Shown here: in pieces, positions 6,119 to 6,872 of the stretch
Layout: each line of letters starts with the position of its first letter
Position numbering within the stretch: position 1 is the stretch's first letter
Notes under the pieces: model-generated
Database searches by the model: none
Told to the model about the DNA's origin: nothing
What the model saw: only the letters and a program-made list of their open reading frames with translations
NCBI GenBank assembly: GCA_905215845.1
Contig: CAJMRU010000051.1
Span: 1 to 6,872 of the forward strand
Origin: an uncultured bacterium
GTDB taxonomy: Bacteria > Bacillota > Clostridia > TANB77 > CAG-508
Direction of reading: 5' to 3'
Length of the DNA stretch: 6,872 bases
Position numbers and translations under genes: made by a program

Positions 6119-6796
6119 TTATACTATAATAGTGGACAAAATTTTCTGCACTTTCTCCGACCGTATCAGCGTCCTCATCTTTTCATCCCCATCTTCAACC
6201 TCAGGCTTACCACACCTCAGATTATCCGGACGCTCCGACACACAACAATCTTTATACCAACACTCACCCATAATAGTGCCCTTCACGGACCACTTCTCAT
6301 TTTGCGTAAATTCACCAACCAATGACTTCATCACATGTTCTGTAGAATATCTCTTAAAACCTGCTATATACTGTAATGTTTTCTCATCATCAATCTTTGA
6401 TAAATCGATTCTGTGATTCTCAACTGCCGTCAATACTTCTTCACGAATCTTAATTTTATCTGTCTTTCCGGTGCCTGTCCATGCCACTAGCTTATCAAAA
6501 GCAAGAATCAGGTATTCAAAACAAATCATATCCAGAATTATGATCTTTCCTTCTGCCTTATCTGCTATTGATTTCAACATACGGTACTTATTACGAATAT
6601 CCTGATTATCAACCACATAATCAAATGCAACATAGTATTTATCATCATCTTTACTTTGCAAGTCCAATACTGCATCCAACAATCCCTGATTGCTTCCTTT
6701 ACTTTCGACTACAAGTGCATCATCAAAGAAAAGTTGGTTAACTAATTTCCAGAAGTGAAGCCCAGCACCGGCATCCTCTGTCCATAAATATCTCAT
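6119..6796 (-). CDS. Uncharacterised TOPRIM-like protein with C-terminal Cys cluster
   Basis: This 225-residue soluble protein has GAGGAG (6804-6809) 7 bp before its ATG and only 1 bp after the stop of the upstream gene, so the two are coupled. The N-terminal half alternates strands and helices with acidic residues placed as in TOPRIM/OLD-type nuclease domains: Glu7 in LWTEDAG, a glycine-rich turn ESKGSNQG (31-38), Asp59/Asp63 in AFDYVVDN, and Glu94 in ICFEYLILAF. The spacing is not the classic DxD, so this is a fold-level suggestion. The C-terminal part has CWYKDCC (179-185) and RCGKPE (194-199), a possible metal site or structural cysteines. I recognise the overall pattern as a conserved Firmicute family but cannot name it. 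The context suggests a two-gene or three-gene defence module. Confidence 0.7.
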   Translation of the reverse strand: MRYLWTEDAGAGLHFWKLVNQLFFDDALVVESKGSNQGLLDAVLDLQSKDDDKYYVAFDYVVDNQDIRNKYRMLKSIADKAEGKIIILDMICFEYLILAFDKLVAWTGTGKTDKIKIREEVLTAVENHRIDLSKIDDEKTLQYIAGFKRYSTEHVMKSLVGEFTQNEKWSVKGTIMGECWYKDCCVSERPDNLRCGKPEVEDGDEKMRTLIRSEKVQKILSTIIV

Positions 6797-6797
6797 A

Positions 6798-6872
6798 TCA
6801 CAACTCCTCTTCCAGTATTATCCTGTTATTATCAAACTTCAGCACCTTAAAGCTCTTATCAGATACATTGAG
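6798..6872 (-). CDS. C-terminal end of an upstream gene (partial)
   Basis: An open frame enters from the right edge and stops at TGA 6800-6798, giving 24 residues ending FDNNRIILEEEL. The overlap of its 3' end with the next gene's ribosome binding site, and the 1-bp gap, show it is a real coding end in the same operon. By analogy with TOPRIM-like partners it could be an AAA-type ATPase, but nothing in these residues proves that. Confidence 0.6.
   Translation of the reverse strand, partial: LNVSDKSFKVLKFDNNRIILEEEL

Noticed and set aside
6081..6416. Plus-strand open frames of 111 and 72 codons
   Set aside because: They are mirror frames of the TOPRIM-like gene, which has a strong ribosome binding site and a conserved-looking sequence.
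1..6872. CRISPR arrays, tRNA/rRNA genes, insertion sequences
   Set aside because: No regularly spaced repeats, no tRNA-like cloverleaf elements and no transposase frames were seen on either strand.

Overview
The window is AT-rich DNA with strong AGGAG-type Shine-Dalgarno sites and tightly packed genes. This fits a low-GC Firmicute, probably a gut-type clostridium or relative; the species cannot be told from the sequence. Almost all coding is on the minus strand. The window splits into two unrelated halves separated by about 250 bp of mobile-element debris.

Left half (about 119-3982, read right to left): one compact operon. A near-consensus promoter (TTGACA, 17 bp, TAGCAT) has a perfect inverted repeat, TTAACC-N4-GGTTAA, just downstream of its -10. 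The genes follow in this order: an SdpR-type ArsR repressor, an SdpI-family membrane protein, a small DUF1648 membrane protein, an ABC-2-like permease, an ABC ATPase, a second ArsR-type repressor, and a frameshifted GntR-type remnant joined to the last repressor by an ATGA overlap. In Bacillus subtilis, SdpR/SdpI is an autorepressor/immunity pair against the SDP toxin. Here the SdpI-type parts sit in two separate genes and are joined to an ABC exporter. The likely role is self-protection against, or resistance to, a membrane-active peptide. No toxin gene is visible.

Middle (about 4000-4245): on the plus strand there is the last piece of a tyrosine recombinase (motif YYAHAS, then a stop), three ACCAC-containing repeats, and a 17-bp-stem hairpin. 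This looks like the end of an integrated element whose integrase has been mostly deleted.

Right half (about 4153-6872, minus strand): a 627-codon gene resembling large STAND-like proteins that carry a 'SREE' motif. Its family-like sequence stops near residue 595 and its last codons run through the hairpin, so it appears cut by the element. Upstream lie a 225-residue protein with TOPRIM-like acidic residues and a C-terminal cysteine cluster, and the last 24 codons of another gene that runs off the window. This half reads like part of a defence island. The most interesting points are the integration boundary inside the STAND-like gene, the rearranged SdpI/ABC/double-ArsR operon, and the uncharacterised TOPRIM-like pair.
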